A DNA stretch of 64,000 nucleotides from Brevundimonas sp. (lineage in GTDB: Bacteria > Pseudomonadota > Alphaproteobacteria > Caulobacterales > Caulobacteraceae), in contig NZ_JAIYCP010000030.1 in NCBI RefSeq assembly GCF_027487935.1, forward strand, positions 1-64,000. The letters are read 5' to 3'. Position 1 is the stretch's first letter; the number at the start of each line of letters is the position of its first letter. Both the position numbers and the translations under genes were made by a program. Under the pieces are notes generated by a model. It was given only the letters and a program-made list of their open reading frames with translations. It had not been told where the DNA came from and made no database searches. This document shows positions 54,119 to 63,948 of this stretch, piece after piece.

Positions 54119-56029
54119 TTACGCGCTCTTCTTTCCGTCGTCGTCGCCCGGGACTTCCTCGAATTCGGCGTCAACCACGCCGTCGTCGGCGGTGGCTGTG
54201 GCGTCATCGCTGTCGCCGGTGCCCGGCTGGGAGGCGTACATGGCCTCGCCCAGCTTCATCGAGGCCTGGACCAGGGTATTGGTCTTCGCCCGGATGTCTT
54301 CCGGATCCGTACCGTCCTTCGCCGTCTTCAGGTCGGCCAGGGCGGTCTCGATCGCGGCCTTCTCGTCGGCCCCGACTTTGTCACCGTGCTCGGCCATGGC
54401 CTTTTCGGTCGAGTGGATCAGGCTGTCGGCGGCGTTGACCGCCTCGACCATCTCCTTGCGGGCCTTGTCGGAGGCGGCGTTGGCCTCGGCTTCCTTGACC
54501 ATTTTTTCGATGTCGGCGTCCGAGAGGCCGCCATTGGCCTGGATTCGGATCGACTGTTCCTTGTTGGTCGCCTTGTCCTTGGCCGTGACATGGACGATGC
54601 CGTTGGCGTCGATGTCGAAGGCGACCTCGATCTGCGGCATGCCGCGCGGTGCCGGCGGAATGCCCATCAGGTCAAACTGGCCCAGAACCTTGTTGTCGGC
54701 CGCCATGGGACGCTCGCCCTGGAAGACCCGGATGGTCACGGCCGACTGGTTGTCGTCAGCGGTCGAGAAGGTCTGGCTCTTCTTGGTCGGGATGGTGGTG
54801 TTGCGTTCGATCAGCGGGGTGAAGACACCGCCCAGGGTCTCGATGCCCAGGGTCAGCGGGGTCACGTCCAGCAGCAGCACGTCCTTGACGTCGCCCTGAA
54901 GGACGCCGGCCTGAACAGCGGCACCGAGGGCCACGACCTCATCGGGGTTGACGCCCTTGTGCGGCTCCTTGCCGAAGAATTTCTTCACCGCTTCCTGGAC
55001 CATCGGCATGCGGGTCATGCCGCCGACGAGGACCACTTCATCGATGTCCGAGGCCTTGAGGCCCGCGTCCTTCAGCGCCTTGGCGCAGGGTTCGATGGTG
55101 CGCTGGACGAGGTCCTCGACGAGGGCCTCCAGCTTGGCGCGCGACAGCTTGATGTTCAGGTGCAGCGGGCCTGAGGCGTTCATGGTGATGAACGGCAGAT
55201 TGACCTCATACTGGCTGGTGGAGCTGAGCTCCTTCTTGGCCTTTTCGGCCTCTTCCTTGAGGCGCTGCAGGGCCAGTTTGTCTGACCGCAGGTCGACGCC
55301 CTGCTCCTTCTTGAACTCGTCGGCCAGGTAGTCGACCAGGCGCAGGTCGAAATCCTCGCCGCCGAGGAAGGTGTCGCCATTGGTCGACTTCACCTCGAAC
55401 ACGCCGTCGCCGATTTCGAGGATCGAGACGTCAAAGGTGCCGCCGCCGAGGTCGTAGACGGCGATCTTCTGACCGTCGTTCTTGTCCAGTCCATAGGCGA
55501 GGGCGGCTGCCGTAGGCTCGTTGATGATGCGCAGGACTTCGAGACCGGCGATCTTGCCGGCGTCCTTGGTCGCCTGACGCTGGGCGTCGTTGAAATAGGC
55601 CGGAACGGTGATGACGGCCTGGGTCACGGTCTCGCCGAGATAGGCCTCAGCGGCCTCCTTCATCTTGCCGAGGGTGAAGGCCGAGATCTGCTGGGGCGAA
55701 TAGTCCTTGCCGTTGGCGCGCACCCAGGCGTCGCCGGTCGGTCCCTTGACGATCTCATAGGGGACCATGTTCTTGTCCTTGGCTACCACCGGATCATCGA
55801 ACGAGCGGCCGATCAGGCGCTTGATGGCGAAGAAGGTGTTGGTCGGATTGGTCACCGCCTGGCGGCGGGCCGGCTGACCCACCAGGGTCTCGCCGCCGTC
55901 CTGGATGGCGATGACGGAGGGCGTGGTGCGGTTGCCCTCGGCGTTCTCGATGACCTTGGGGTTCTTGCCGTCCATGACGGCCACGCACGAATTGGTGGTG
56001 CCCAGGTCGATGCCGATGATCTTGGCCAT
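54119..56029 (-). CDS. dnaK: Chaperone protein DnaK (Hsp70)
   Basis: 636 residues. The ATPase domain opens [17 protein letters not shown] and has [17 protein letters not shown] near 195 and the linker [19 protein letters not shown] near 380 (in parts). The C-terminal lid ends in an acidic tail (GDDDGKK). Works with DnaJ and GrpE, encoded nearby. A heat-shock promoter lies upstream. Confidence 0.98.
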   Translation of the reverse strand: MAKIIGIDLGTTNSCVAVMDGKNPKVIENAEGNRTTPSVIAIQDGGETLVGQPARRQAVTNPTNTFFAIKRLIGRSFDDPVVAKDKNMVPYEIVKGPTGDAWVRANGKDYSPQQISAFTLGKMKEAAEAYLGETVTQAVITVPAYFNDAQRQATKDAGKIAGLEVLRIINEPTAAALAYGLDKNDGQKIAVYDLGGGTFDVSILEIGDGVFEVKSTNGDTFLGGEDFDLRLVDYLADEFKKEQGVDLRSDKLALQRLKEEAEKAKKELSSTSQYEVNLPFITMNASGPLHLNIKLSRAKLEALVEDLVQRTIEPCAKALKDAGLKASDIDEVVLVGGMTRMPMVQEAVKKFFGKEPHKGVNPDEVVALGAAVQAGVLQGDVKDVLLLDVTPLTLGIETLGGVFTPLIERNTTIPTKKSQTFSTADDNQSAVTIRVFQGERPMAADNKVLGQFDLMGIPPAPRGMPQIEVAFDIDANGIVHVTAKDKATNKEQSIRIQANGGLSDADIEKMVKEAEANAASDKARKEMVEAVNAADSLIHSTEKAMAEHGDKVGADEKAAIETALADLKTAKDGTDPEDIRAKTNTLVQASMKLGEAMYASQPGTGDSDDATATADDGVVDAEFEEVPGDDDGKKSA

Positions 56030-56184
56030 TGGTGGTCTTTCACTCCATTTCAGCGGGCGATGCGGCGGCCTTTTAGAGCGAAGCGCCGCGCGTGACCGCC
56101 CCCGGTGTCAGGGTCGTTGGTCGGTTGATATATTTCCGGCCGCAAAGCCCCACACGGGGTGGGGTTTCAGGACGGTTGAGGCCG

Positions 56185-56212
56185 ATATGGGAAACACCCC
56201 ACTCGCCGCAAG
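56185..56212 (-). promoter_or_regulatory. Sigma-32 heat-shock promoter of dnaK
   Basis: Read on the minus strand: CTTGCG, 15 bases, CCCATAT. This is close to the sigma-32 consensus (CTTGAAA-N13-15-CCCATNT). The expected transcript would have a leader of about 150 nt before the dnaK ATG, with a GC-rich hairpin near 56149-56166. Confidence 0.75.
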
Positions 56213-56310
56213 TCCCAAAGAGCGCTGACGCACGATTCAACCGTCAAGGGCCGCCAGTTGCGCCAGCGCGCGCGGCTTGAGCGCCGGAGGGGCCGCTCCT
56301 ACCTTGGAGC

Positions 56311-56928
56311 ATGTTTTCCGCGCGCGCGATCGATACGGGTATGGAGGGTTTCCGACTCTGGCCGGGAGCCCTTTCCGCAACGGCACAGTCGGCGTTGTTG
56401 GCAGGGGTGCTGGCGGCCGTCGAACAGTCACCCTTTTTCCGGCCCGTGACGCCCGGCGGGCGGCCGTTTTCGGTCGAGATGACCAATCTCGGCCCGTTGG
56501 GGTGGGTCTCGGACCGGGCGGGTTACCGCTACCAGCCGACCCATCCGGAGACCGGTGCGCCCTGGCCGTCCATGCCGGAGACCCTGCTGACGCTCTGGAG
56601 CGACCTGACCGGCTGGCCCGAACCGCCGGACGCCTGTCTGGTCAACCTCTACCGGGGCGAGGCGAGGATGGGTCTGCATCAGGACCGCGACGAACAGGAC
56701 CACAGCGCGCCTGTGCTGTCCGTCTCGCTGGGTGATGCCGCCGTGTTCAGGATCGGCGCGGCCGACGGCGGGCCGACGCGGACGGTGCGGCTGGCCTCGG
56801 GCGATGTCTGCGCCCTGACCGGCCCGGCGCGACTGGCGCGGCACGGGATCGACCGGGTCATCGCCGGCTCCTCGACTCTGGTTCCCGGCGGTGGCCGGCT
56901 CAATCTGACGCTCCGCCGGGCGCGTTAG
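56311..56928 (+). CDS. alkB: Alkylated-DNA repair dioxygenase AlkB
   Basis: 205 residues, Fe(II)/2-oxoglutarate enzyme reversing 1-methyladenine and 3-methylcytosine. The metal HxD is at 123-125 (LHQDRDE), the distal histidine in LARHGIDRV near 182, and the 2-oxoglutarate arginines in LNLTLRRAR at the end. YRYQPTHPETGAPW and PDACLVNLYRGEARMGLHQD (shortened) are family features. No SOS or Ada box was seen in front. Divergent from dnaK. Confidence 0.94.
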   Translation: MFSARAIDTGMEGFRLWPGALSATAQSALLAGVLAAVEQSPFFRPVTPGGRPFSVEMTNLGPLGWVSDRAGYRYQPTHPETGAPWPSMPETLLTLWSDLTGWPEPPDACLVNLYRGEARMGLHQDRDEQDHSAPVLSVSLGDAAVFRIGAADGGPTRTVRLASGDVCALTGPARLARHGIDRVIAGSSTLVPGGGRLNLTLRRAR

Positions 56929-57003
56929 GGTCACGACAATCGTGACTCGACGGCGGCCGGTCGCGCGGTCAGTCTCGCGCCTTCGCAAGACCGGAGCCGC
57001 TCG

Positions 57004-57909
57004 ATGCCGAACCTGATCCGCCCCGAGGGGCCTGAGCCCAAGGACTTTCGCTTCAGCCGCCGCGCCCTGGCGACCGGTTTGGCCGGTGGCCTGGCCTTTG
57101 CCGGCTATGCCCCGGCGGCCCTGGCCAGACAGGCTGCGCCGATCACGACGGGCGGGGAGGGCCTGACCCAGGAACAGGTGACCGTTGAAGCCCCCGACGG
57201 CTTCGCCCTGCCGATCTTCGTCGCCCGGCCCGCCGGGGAGGGACCCTGGCCTGTGGTGGTGGTCGCATCCGAGATTTTCGGCGTCCACGAATACATCCGC
57301 GACCTGTGCCGGCGGCTGGCCAGGGCCGGCTTCGCCGCCGTCGCCCCCGCCTTCTTCAGCCGGGTCGAGGACCCGGCCGGCCTCACGGACATGTCGCGGA
57401 TCCAGCAGATCGTCGGCGCGGCCGGCTATGAGCAGGTCATGGGCGACATTTCGGCGACCCTTGACTGGACCAGCCAGCAGCTGTGGGCCAATGGCGACAA
57501 GGTCGGGATCACCGGCTTCTGCTGGGGCGGCAAGGTGGTCTGGCAGGCCTGTGCCCGCTTCGCCGTGCTGGATGCGGGCGTGGCCTGGTACGGCCGCCTC
57601 GCCCCTGCGGCCACGGCCACGCCGGAACAGGCGGCCGCCGGCCGGCCCTGGCCCGTCGATCTGGCCGACGATCTGAAATGTCCGGTGCTGGGGCTCTACG
57701 GCGGACAGGACCGCGGCATCCCCCTGACCAGCGTCGAGGCCATGCGCGAGGCCCTGCAACGCGCCGGCCAGACCGCCGGCGGCATCCACGTCTATCCGGA
57801 CGCCCCGCATGCCTTCCATGCCGACTATCGCGACAGCTATCGGGCGGCGGATGCGGCGGACGGGTGGAGCCGGATGCTGGCCATCTTCAATGACCGGCTG
57901 AAAAATTGA
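57004..57909 (+). CDS. Dienelactone-hydrolase-family protein, secreted or exported
   Basis: 301 residues. An N-terminal FSRRALATGLAGGLAFAG resembles a twin-arginine signal. The alpha/beta-hydrolase core has VVVASEIFGVHEYIRDL, the nucleophile cysteine in GFCWGGK (residue 173), aspartate in GGQDRGIP and histidine in PHAFHADY. Natural substrate unknown; named for the family. Followed by a long inverted repeat. Confidence 0.9.
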   Translation: MPNLIRPEGPEPKDFRFSRRALATGLAGGLAFAGYAPAALARQAAPITTGGEGLTQEQVTVEAPDGFALPIFVARPAGEGPWPVVVVASEIFGVHEYIRDLCRRLARAGFAAVAPAFFSRVEDPAGLTDMSRIQQIVGAAGYEQVMGDISATLDWTSQQLWANGDKVGITGFCWGGKVVWQACARFAVLDAGVAWYGRLAPAATATPEQAAAGRPWPVDLADDLKCPVLGLYGGQDRGIPLTSVEAMREALQRAGQTAGGIHVYPDAPHAFHADYRDSYRAADAADGWSRMLAIFNDRLKN

Positions 57910-57933
57910 GGCTCTGCCGCCCAACGGTCGGAA

Positions 57934-58162
57934 GGTTCATCACAACGGACACAACGCAGGCCACAACGGGCACAACGGGTCTCGGGAGGCCGAAAGAACC
58001 GAACTCGTCAGCGATACAGTGAGATAACACCGGATCGACGCCGAGGCGTCGATCGGATCAAGGCGGCGCAGACCGCGACCATACGATGTGCGCGAGACGC
58101 CAAGGGTCGACGACGCGTCCGCGGTCCCGTTGTGGCCTGCGTTGTGTCCGTTGTGATGAACC
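57934..58162. repeat. Perfect 37-bp inverted repeat with CACAACG units
   Basis: 57934-57970 and 58126-58162 are exact reverse complements over 37 bp. The left arm contains CACAACG at 57941, 57950, 57962 and 57971 (spacing 9, 12, 9). A small 10-bp hairpin lies in the middle (58033-58054). No coding frame fits the interior. It sits between convergent genes. Confidence 0.97.
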
Positions 58163-58185
58163 AGTTTCCGTCGACGGCCGGTCGC

Positions 58186-58812
58186 TCAGGCCTTCTGGTC
58201 GAAATTCCCGCCGGTGGTGCCCGCCGCGGCATAGGCTGCATTGCCCGCCGCCGCGCCGGAGCCCTTGGCCGCGACGACCACCATGGCCGGGCGCACGGTG
58301 CGGCCGAACAGGGCGTAGCCGGCCTGCAGCGTCTGGATCACCTGTCCGCCCTGAACCGTGTCGGACACCTGTTCCATCATGGCTTGATGCAGGTGCGGAT
58401 CGAAGGCCTCGCCCGGCTCGGGGGCGACGCGCTTGAGGTTGTTGCTCTCGAAGGCCTGCAGCAGCGACTTCTGGGTCAGCTCCAGCCCGGTGACCAGACC
58501 GGCCTCGCCGGCGTCGGCGTCCTTGGGGGCCGCCTGCAGGGCCCGCTCCAGATTGTCGGCCACGCCCAGCAGGTCGCGGGCGAAGCGCTGGATGGCGTAG
58601 GCGCGGGCGTCGTTGGACTGGGTCTCGGCCCGCTTCTTCGTGTTCTCGGCCTCGGCGACGGCGCGCAGGGCGCGGTCCTTCCACTGGTCGCGCTCGGCGA
58701 TCAGGGCGTCGATCGGACCCAGGCCGTCATCCAGACCAGCCTCGGCCTCGGCCTCCGCAATGTCGGCGGCCAGCTCTTCGGATTGGGGGAGGTCGTCGTG
58801 TGTGTCGCTCAA
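58186..58812 (-). CDS. grpE: Nucleotide exchange factor GrpE
   Basis: 208 residues. An acidic, coiled-coil N terminus ([15 protein letters not shown]) precedes [39 protein letters not shown] and the beta-domain [10 protein letters not shown] ... [17 protein letters not shown]. Releases ADP from DnaK. It overlaps hrcA by 4 bp. Confidence 0.96.
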   Translation of the reverse strand: MSDTHDDLPQSEELAADIAEAEAEAGLDDGLGPIDALIAERDQWKDRALRAVAEAENTKKRAETQSNDARAYAIQRFARDLLGVADNLERALQAAPKDADAGEAGLVTGLELTQKSLLQAFESNNLKRVAPEPGEAFDPHLHQAMMEQVSDTVQGGQVIQTLQAGYALFGRTVRPAMVVVAAKGSGAAAGNAAYAAAGTTGGNFDQKA

Positions 58813-59903
58813 GTCTCTTGTCCGTCCAGCATTCGCCCCAGCACCCGGGCGGTATAGTCCACCAACGGTATGATGCGGGCATAGTTCAGTCGCGCGGGTC
58901 CGATCACGCCGATGGCGCCCAGAACCCGCTGGCGGCCCGTCATATAGGGTGCCGCGATCACGGCGGAACCCGAAAGCGAAAAGAGTCTTGTTTCCGCCCC
59001 GATGAAGATGCGCACGCCCTGGGCCGTCGAGACCCCGTCCAGCAGGCCGATCAGCTGTTCCTTCTGCTCCAGGTCGTCGAACAGGACGCGGACCTTCTCC
59101 AGATCCTCGGCGGTCTCGCGGTCGTGCAGCAGATTGGCCCGGCCGCGCACGATCAGTGACCGTTCGCGCTCGGCCCCGCCCGACCAGGCGGCCATGCCGT
59201 CCTCGACCAGACGGGCGGCGGCGGCGTCCAGTTCGCGGCGGGCGGCGTCCAGTTCGGTGCGCATCTCGGTGCGCGCCTCGTGCAGGGGTCGGCCCTTGAG
59301 CCGGGCGTTGAGGAAGTTTGAGGCCTCGGCCAGGGTCGAGGGCGTCACCCCGGCCTTGAGCGGCATCAGGCGGTTCTCGACCGAGCCGTCGTCGCCGACC
59401 AGCACCGCCAGAGCCTGATCGTGGCCGAGGGCGACGAATTCGACGTGTTTGACCCCGGCCTCGCGCACCGGACTGGCGACGATACTGGCCCCGCCGGCGA
59501 GGCCGGACAGCAGGCTGGAGGCCTCGTTCAGCGCCTCGTCGAAACTGCGGCCCCGTCCCGCCAGCCGGGCGTCGATCTCGCGCCGCTCCTCGGTCCCGAG
59601 GTCGCCGATCTCCAACAGGCCGTCCACGAACAGCCGCAGGCCGGCGTGGGTCGGAATCCGCCCCGCCGAGGTGTGCGGCGCGCCCAGCAGCCCCGCCATG
59701 GCGAGGTCCTGCATCGTGTTGCGGATCGAGGCCGGCGAGAGGGCGATGCCCGTCTGGGACAGGGTCCGCGAGCCGACCGGGTCGCCGGTTTCCAGATAGG
59801 TTTCGACAATGCGCCGGAAGATATCGCGGGCGCGCTCGTCCATTGCGGCCAGACCGGCCGGGCTGCCGCTGAACGGCGAAGGGTTGGGGGCATACAGGCT
59901 CAC
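58809..59903 (-). CDS. hrcA: Heat-inducible transcription repressor HrcA
   Basis: 364 residues. N-terminal winged helix with [27 protein letters not shown] (shortened: GDPVGSRTL) and [30 protein letters not shown], then an inserted dimerisation part and a C-terminal [20 protein letters not shown]. Represses groESL-type genes through CIRCE; no CIRCE element was found in this window. The GTG at 59903 is used; MDERAR, 20 residues on, is an alternative start. Divergent from rph, 46 bp away. Confidence 0.92.
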   Translation of the reverse strand: MSLYAPNPSPFSGSPAGLAAMDERARDIFRRIVETYLETGDPVGSRTLSQTGIALSPASIRNTMQDLAMAGLLGAPHTSAGRIPTHAGLRLFVDGLLEIGDLGTEERREIDARLAGRGRSFDEALNEASSLLSGLAGGASIVASPVREAGVKHVEFVALGHDQALAVLVGDDGSVENRLMPLKAGVTPSTLAEASNFLNARLKGRPLHEARTEMRTELDAARRELDAAAARLVEDGMAAWSGGAERERSLIVRGRANLLHDRETAEDLEKVRVLFDDLEQKEQLIGLLDGVSTAQGVRIFIGAETRLFSLSGSAVIAAPYMTGRQRVLGAIGVIGPARLNYARIIPLVDYTARVLGRMLDGQET

Positions 59904-59949
59904 GGTTTCAGGATAAGCAGCGCCGCCGCCCCGTCCAAGGAAATCCCGC

Positions 59950-60675
59950 ATGACCACCGCCCGTCCGTCCGCCCGCACCCCTGACCAGCTCCGCCTCGTG
60001 ACGCTGGAGACCGGCGTCAACCGCTATGCCGAGGGCTCCTGCCTGGTCACCTTCGGCCACACAAAGGTGCTGGTGACGGCTTCCGTCGAGGAAAAGGTGC
60101 CCGGCTGGATGCGCAATACCGGTCAGGGCTGGGTCACCGCTGAATACGGCATGCTGCCCCGCGCCACCCACACCCGCGGCCGCCGCGAGGCCGCCGCCGG
60201 CAAACAGAGCGGCCGGACCCAGGAAATCCAGCGGCTGATCGGCCGCTCCCTGCGCGCCGTCGTCGATCTCAAGGCCCTGGGCGAGCGTCAGGTGACGCTG
60301 GACTGCGACGTCATCCAGGCCGACGGCGGCACCCGCACGGCGGCCATCACCGGCGCCTGGGTCGCGATGGCTTCGGCGTTCGACTATCTGCGCGCCGAGG
60401 GCGTGCTGAAGACCGATCCCATCCTCGACCAGGTCGCGGCGGTGTCGTGCGGCGTCTGCAACGACCAGCCGGTGCTGGACCTCGACTATGAGGAAGACTC
60501 CGAGGCCGAGGCCGATTCCAACTTCGTCCTGACCGGCGCCGGCGCGATCGTCGAGATCCAGGCCACGGGCGAGAAGCGCGGCTTCTCGCGGACCGAGTTT
60601 GACCGGCTGTTCCAGCTGGCCGAGGGCGGCTGCGCCGAACTGTTCGCCCTGCAGCGGGCCGCCCTGGGGCGCTGA
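59950..60675 (+). CDS. rph: Ribonuclease PH
   Basis: 241 residues, 3'-5' phosphorolytic trimming of t[32 protein letters not shown] opens it (shortened: [15 protein letters not shown]). Then [33 protein letters not shown] and [20 protein letters not shown] (shortened). It is divergent from hrcA-grpE, an arrangement conserved in alphaproteobacteria. Confidence 0.97.
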   Translation: MTTARPSARTPDQLRLVTLETGVNRYAEGSCLVTFGHTKVLVTASVEEKVPGWMRNTGQGWVTAEYGMLPRATHTRGRREAAAGKQSGRTQEIQRLIGRSLRAVVDLKALGERQVTLDCDVIQADGGTRTAAITGAWVAMASAFDYLRAEGVLKTDPILDQVAAVSCGVCNDQPVLDLDYEEDSEAEADSNFVLTGAGAIVEIQATGEKRGFSRTEFDRLFQLAEGGCAELFALQRAALGR

Positions 60676-60751
60676 TCGGCGGCCTGACCGGCTTTCAAGC
60701 GGGGCAAAAGCGTGCCAATCCTTTCGCCTGAACCCTGATCGGAGAGCCCAG

Positions 60752-61126
60752 ATGCGCCGGACCGTCCTCGCCCTGCTGGCCGTCGGCACGCTCGCCGGGG
60801 CCTGCAGCCCGCCGGCCGAGACGCCCGTCGGTGAGCCGGCGGCCGCCCCGGTCCCGCCGGCCCCCGAGATGCCGGCCGACGCCCCGCCGCAGGAGGAGGT
60901 TGATCCCGCGGTCGTCATCACGCCTGCCGGTGCCCCCGTGTCCTGTCTGAACGACATCGGGGAAGAGGCGGCGCAGCGTCTGGTCGACCGCTGCATCGCC
61001 GTCAGCCCTGCCACCCGTCCGCCCTGCAATGTCGCCAATGCCTGCGAACTGATCCAGGACGAGATCGACCGGTCCTGCGAGATGTACACGCCGGGTGAGG
61101 CCAGGCCCCCGCAATGCGAGGCCTGA
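60752..61126 (+). CDS. Small secreted protein, probable lipoprotein
   Basis: 124 residues. A signal sequence MRRTVLALLAVGTLAGAC precedes a Pro/Ala/Glu-rich linker. The C-terminal half has five cysteines (SCLND, DRCIA, PPCNVANACELI, SCEMY) plus one near the end, suggesting disulfides. The lipobox is imperfect (LAGAC). GGAGAG lies upstream of the ATG. Function unknown. Confidence 0.75.
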   Translation: MRRTVLALLAVGTLAGACSPPAETPVGEPAAAPVPPAPEMPADAPPQEEVDPAVVITPAGAPVSCLNDIGEEAAQRLVDRCIAVSPATRPPCNVANACELIQDEIDRSCEMYTPGEARPPQCEA

Positions 61127-61184
61127 AGCCCGGTTCCGGCGGGGTTTAACCGTTCCTGTACCGCAGACGGCTAGTCTGTGGGGC

Positions 61185-62327
61185 ATGACGCCCGTTCCGA
61201 CGCCCCCCGACCTGCGCGCCCTGACCACCCTGCGGTTTCTCGCAGCCCTGTGGGTGGTGCTCTACACGGCCTGGCCGCACCTCGATGTCGGCTTCGTCCC
61301 GGTGGCCGTGACCAAGGGCTATCTGGGTGTCGAGACCTTCTTCATTCTCTCCGGCTTCATCCTCAGCCACGTCTATCTCGAGGCGGCGGGCGAAAAGCGG
61401 TTCCGTTACGGCGGCTTCCTGTGGGCGCGGCTGGCGCGGGTCTATCCCCTGCATCTGGTCACCCTGTTCGGCATGATCGGCCTCGGCCTCGCCGCCGGCG
61501 TCGCCGGGCTGAGCATCGACGGCAGTCTGACAGACTGGCGGGCGCTGCCGGCCAATCTGACCCTGACCCACGCCTGGGGTCTGGCCCCCAGCTCGGCCTT
61601 CAACCATCCGTCCTGGTCGATCTCGGCGGAATGGGCGGCCTATCTCGGCTTCCCCGCCTTCGCCTTCGTCGCCTGGCGGTTCAGGGACCGGCCGGTGCTG
61701 GCGACCGTGCTGGCGGCGGGCTTTGCGCTCGGCCTCTATGCCGCCTTCGAGTTCCTGGCGGGCTATGCCCTGACCGAGGCGACCTTCCGCTGGGGGGCGC
61801 TGCGGATCGTGCCGTGTTTCGCCCTCGGCTGCGCCCTCTATCTGATCCATCGCCGCGGCGGCGTGCCCTTCGCCGGGCCGGTGGCCCTCATCAGTGGGGT
61901 GGTCGTGCTGGTCAGCGCCTCGCTGGGCCTGTGGGACGCGATCACCGTCCTTGCGGCCGGGGGTCTGATCCTGGGGCTGGGCTCGCTGGAAAACAGCCGC
62001 GCCGGCCTGCTCGGCTCGAAACTCGGGGTCTATCTCGGCGAGATCAGCTATTCGATCTATATGGTCTGCGCGCCGGTGCTGCTGCTGACCACCAATGCCG
62101 CGGCGCGGCTGACCGGGGCCGATGACAAACAGTTTCACCTGCTTGTGTGGCTGGGGCTGGTCGCGGCGATTCCGGTCGCGGCCATGGTCACCTACCACCT
62201 CGTAGAACGCCCGGCCCGCAAGGCTTTGAGGGGTTTTGCAGACCGGCGGGCCGCGCGAGCCGCCGCGACGTTAGCGCGCACGGACTCGCCCGACAGGGGA
62301 CTTCAACCCCCGGAAACTATCGTCTAA
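61185..62327 (+). CDS. Acyltransferase-3-family membrane protein
   Basis: 380 residues, about ten transmembrane segments. RALTTLRFLAALWVVL, then KGYLGVETFFILSGFILSHVY, RLARVYPLHLVTL and HPSWSISAEWAAYLGFP are the acyltransferase-3 (OatA/NodX) hallmarks. It would O-acylate a sugar on the periplasmic side; the target is unknown. The CHAP protein gene follows after 38 bp. Confidence 0.93.
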   Translation: MTPVPTPPDLRALTTLRFLAALWVVLYTAWPHLDVGFVPVAVTKGYLGVETFFILSGFILSHVYLEAAGEKRFRYGGFLWARLARVYPLHLVTLFGMIGLGLAAGVAGLSIDGSLTDWRALPANLTLTHAWGLAPSSAFNHPSWSISAEWAAYLGFPAFAFVAWRFRDRPVLATVLAAGFALGLYAAFEFLAGYALTEATFRWGALRIVPCFALGCALYLIHRRGGVPFAGPVALISGVVVLVSASLGLWDAITVLAAGGLILGLGSLENSRAGLLGSKLGVYLGEISYSIYMVCAPVLLLTTNAAARLTGADDKQFHLLVWLGLVAAIPVAAMVTYHLVERPARKALRGFADRRAARAAATLARTDSPDRGLQPPETIV

Positions 62328-62365
62328 GGACTACCGGTCTGAAACGGGCCGGGAACCACGCCAGT

Positions 62366-62890
62366 ATGTTGAAACGGCTCACAGCCGCTGTGTTTGCAGC
62401 GACGCTCGGCTTCTCTGCGCTGGGCTCTGCCCCCGCCGCGAAGGCCGATGAGCCTTACTGGCAGTGTGTGACCTTCGCCCGCATGTATTCGGGCATCAAC
62501 ATCTTCGGCGACGCCCTGACCTGGTGGAGTCAGGCCCAGGGACGGTTCCGTACAGGCGACCGTCCGGAAACCGGATCGGTGCTGGCCTTCCAGCCCAGCG
62601 GCCGGATGACCCGCGGGCATGTGGCCGTGGTTTCGGAAATCCTCACCGATCGGGTGATCCGTGTCACCCACGCCAACTGGGGCGGCAGCCGCGGGCGGGT
62701 CGAGGAAAACGTGACCGTCGTGGACGTTTCGCAGGACGGCGATTGGACGGCGGTCAAGGTCTGGTACAACCCCATCAATGACCTCGGCACCTCTGTCTAT
62801 CCGACCTATGGGTTCATCCACAAAACCTCGGCCCTGCCGACCGACGGCGTGCTCATGGCCGCGGTTCCCACGGCTGACGGCCAGCCCTGA
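62366..62890 (+). CDS. Secreted CHAP-domain amidase/peptidase
   Basis: 174 residues. Signal peptide ends SAPAAKADEP. The catalytic cysteine is expected at 34 (YWQCVTFAR), histidine at 85 (MTRGHVAVVS), and the third residue in VTHANWGG near 102. CHAP enzymes cut peptidoglycan or gamma-glutamyl peptides. Its place after an acyltransferase suggests an envelope link. Confidence 0.88.
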   Translation: MLKRLTAAVFAATLGFSALGSAPAAKADEPYWQCVTFARMYSGINIFGDALTWWSQAQGRFRTGDRPETGSVLAFQPSGRMTRGHVAVVSEILTDRVIRVTHANWGGSRGRVEENVTVVDVSQDGDWTAVKVWYNPINDLGTSVYPTYGFIHKTSALPTDGVLMAAVPTADGQP

Positions 62891-62904
62891 CCGCTGATAT
62901 CCGG

Positions 62905-62923
62905 GTCCGGGCTTGACCCGGGA
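62905..62923. repeat. Short palindrome related to the 52516-52653 element
   Basis: TCCGGGCTTGACCCGGGA is close to the arms of the element near dapB (CGGGCTTGACCCG shared). It may be a remnant or a simple terminator hairpin after the CHAP gene. Confidence 0.6.
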
Positions 62924-62964
62924 CTTTCGTCCGCGCTTGCTGTCGGTGAACCCGGAGTCCCGCC

Positions 62965-63417
62965 ATGCGCCGTCTGTATGCCGCCCTGTCCCTCCTTGTC
63001 CTTGCCGGCTGTTCGCCGGCTGAGGCGCCTGCACCGTCGCCCGGGCCGCCCGCGCCCGCAGTCGTTCTGGGGGGTGTCGAACTGGCCGGGCCGCTGCGCG
63101 CCATCGGGACCGAGCCGTTCTGGAGCGTCGAGCTCACGGGAACGGAGATGGTCTATACGAGCACCGAACCTCCCGGGCAGCGCGCGCGTCAGCCCGAGCC
63201 GGTGGTCCGGGGCACAACGGCGACCTGGGCGGCGGAGACCGCTGACGGGACCGCGTTCAAGGTCACCCTGATCGCCACCGAATGCTCGGACGGGATGAGC
63301 GACCGCACCTATCCGCTGACGGCCATGGTCACGGTCGGCGATCGTGCCCTGACCGGCTGTGCGGCCTCGGCCGCCGCCATCACCTCCAGCGGCGAAAGCG
63401 GCCCGGTGGTCGAATAG
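62965..63417 (+). CDS. Small lipoprotein with a GTEPFW motif
   Basis: 150 residues. Lipobox LAGC (Cys16), Pro/Ala linker, then LRAIGTEPFWSVELTG, the signature of a conserved envelope family (COG3650-type). The two other cysteines (ATECSDG and LTGCAAS) may pair. Function unknown. GGAG lies upstream of the ATG. Confidence 0.8.
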   Translation: MRRLYAALSLLVLAGCSPAEAPAPSPGPPAPAVVLGGVELAGPLRAIGTEPFWSVELTGTEMVYTSTEPPGQRARQPEPVVRGTTATWAAETADGTAFKVTLIATECSDGMSDRTYPLTAMVTVGDRALTGCAASAAAITSSGESGPVVE

Positions 63418-63420
63418 GGT

Positions 63421-63879
63421 TCAGCCGGCCGACGGTTCGCGCAGGGTCCGCATCGCGCCCAGCCGGGCGAAGGCCACCAGCAGGGCCTTGCGTCGCGCCG
63501 GGGCCAGGGGCGTCGCCGGCGCCTCGCGCACCACCGCCCCGCCGAAGCCGTCAGCGACGATCAGGCCGGGCTCGTCGGGCAGGATGCCATCCGGAAACCC
63601 GGGTGCCACGGCGAAATAGAAGGCGTCGCAGAACGGGCCATATTCGCCCCATTTGCGGTCGACGCGATAGTCCTCGACCCCCGACTTCACCTCACAGATG
63701 ACGATGTCGCCGCGTGGCCCCAGGGCCATGACGTCGGCGCGGCGGCCATTGGGCAGGCCGACCTCCAGCAGGGGGGCATAGCCGAGGTCGACCATCAGCC
63801 GTGCCGCGCCGCGCGTCACCGCCAGCGTGGTCTGCGGCCGGCTGAAAACGAGATCGATCTGGAGCGTCGTGGCGGCCAT
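63421..63879 (-). CDS. mmcB: MmcB-family DNA repair protein
   Basis: 152 residues, PD-(D/E)XK-like fold. ARLMVDLGYAPLLEVGLPNGRRADVMAL and ICEVKSGVEDYRVDRKWGEYG hold the nuclease-like core (quoted in part: EVKSGVEDYRVDRKW). In Caulobacter, mmcB is an SOS gene acting with the ImuB/DnaE2 translesion system. A LexA box lies 11 bp before the start. Convergent with the GTEPFW lipoprotein gene. Confidence 0.9.
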   Translation of the reverse strand: MAATTLQIDLVFSRPQTTLAVTRGAARLMVDLGYAPLLEVGLPNGRRADVMALGPRGDIVICEVKSGVEDYRVDRKWGEYGPFCDAFYFAVAPGFPDGILPDEPGLIVADGFGGAVVREAPATPLAPARRKALLVAFARLGAMRTLREPSAG

Positions 63880-63890
63880 GTCGCTCTTAT

Positions 63891-63905
63891 GTTCGGCATA
63901 TGTTC
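63891..63905. promoter_or_regulatory. LexA box of mmcB
   Basis: GTTC-N7-GTTC, an exact alphaproteobacterial SOS box, 12 bp from the mmcB ATG. mmcB is a known SOS gene in Caulobacter, which supports the assignment. Confidence 0.8.
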
Positions 63906-63948
63906 CGAATTCAAGCGACTGACGAAAACGCGACAGCCCGCGGCCGCC

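Noticed and set aside
59904..59949. CIRCE operator between hrcA and rph
   Set aside because: No TTAGCACTC-N9-GAGTGCTAA pattern in this gap or elsewhere in the window.
61147..61152. TTAACC before the acyltransferase gene as a CtrA site
   Set aside because: Only one half-site; the sequence 7 bases upstream does not resemble TTAA.
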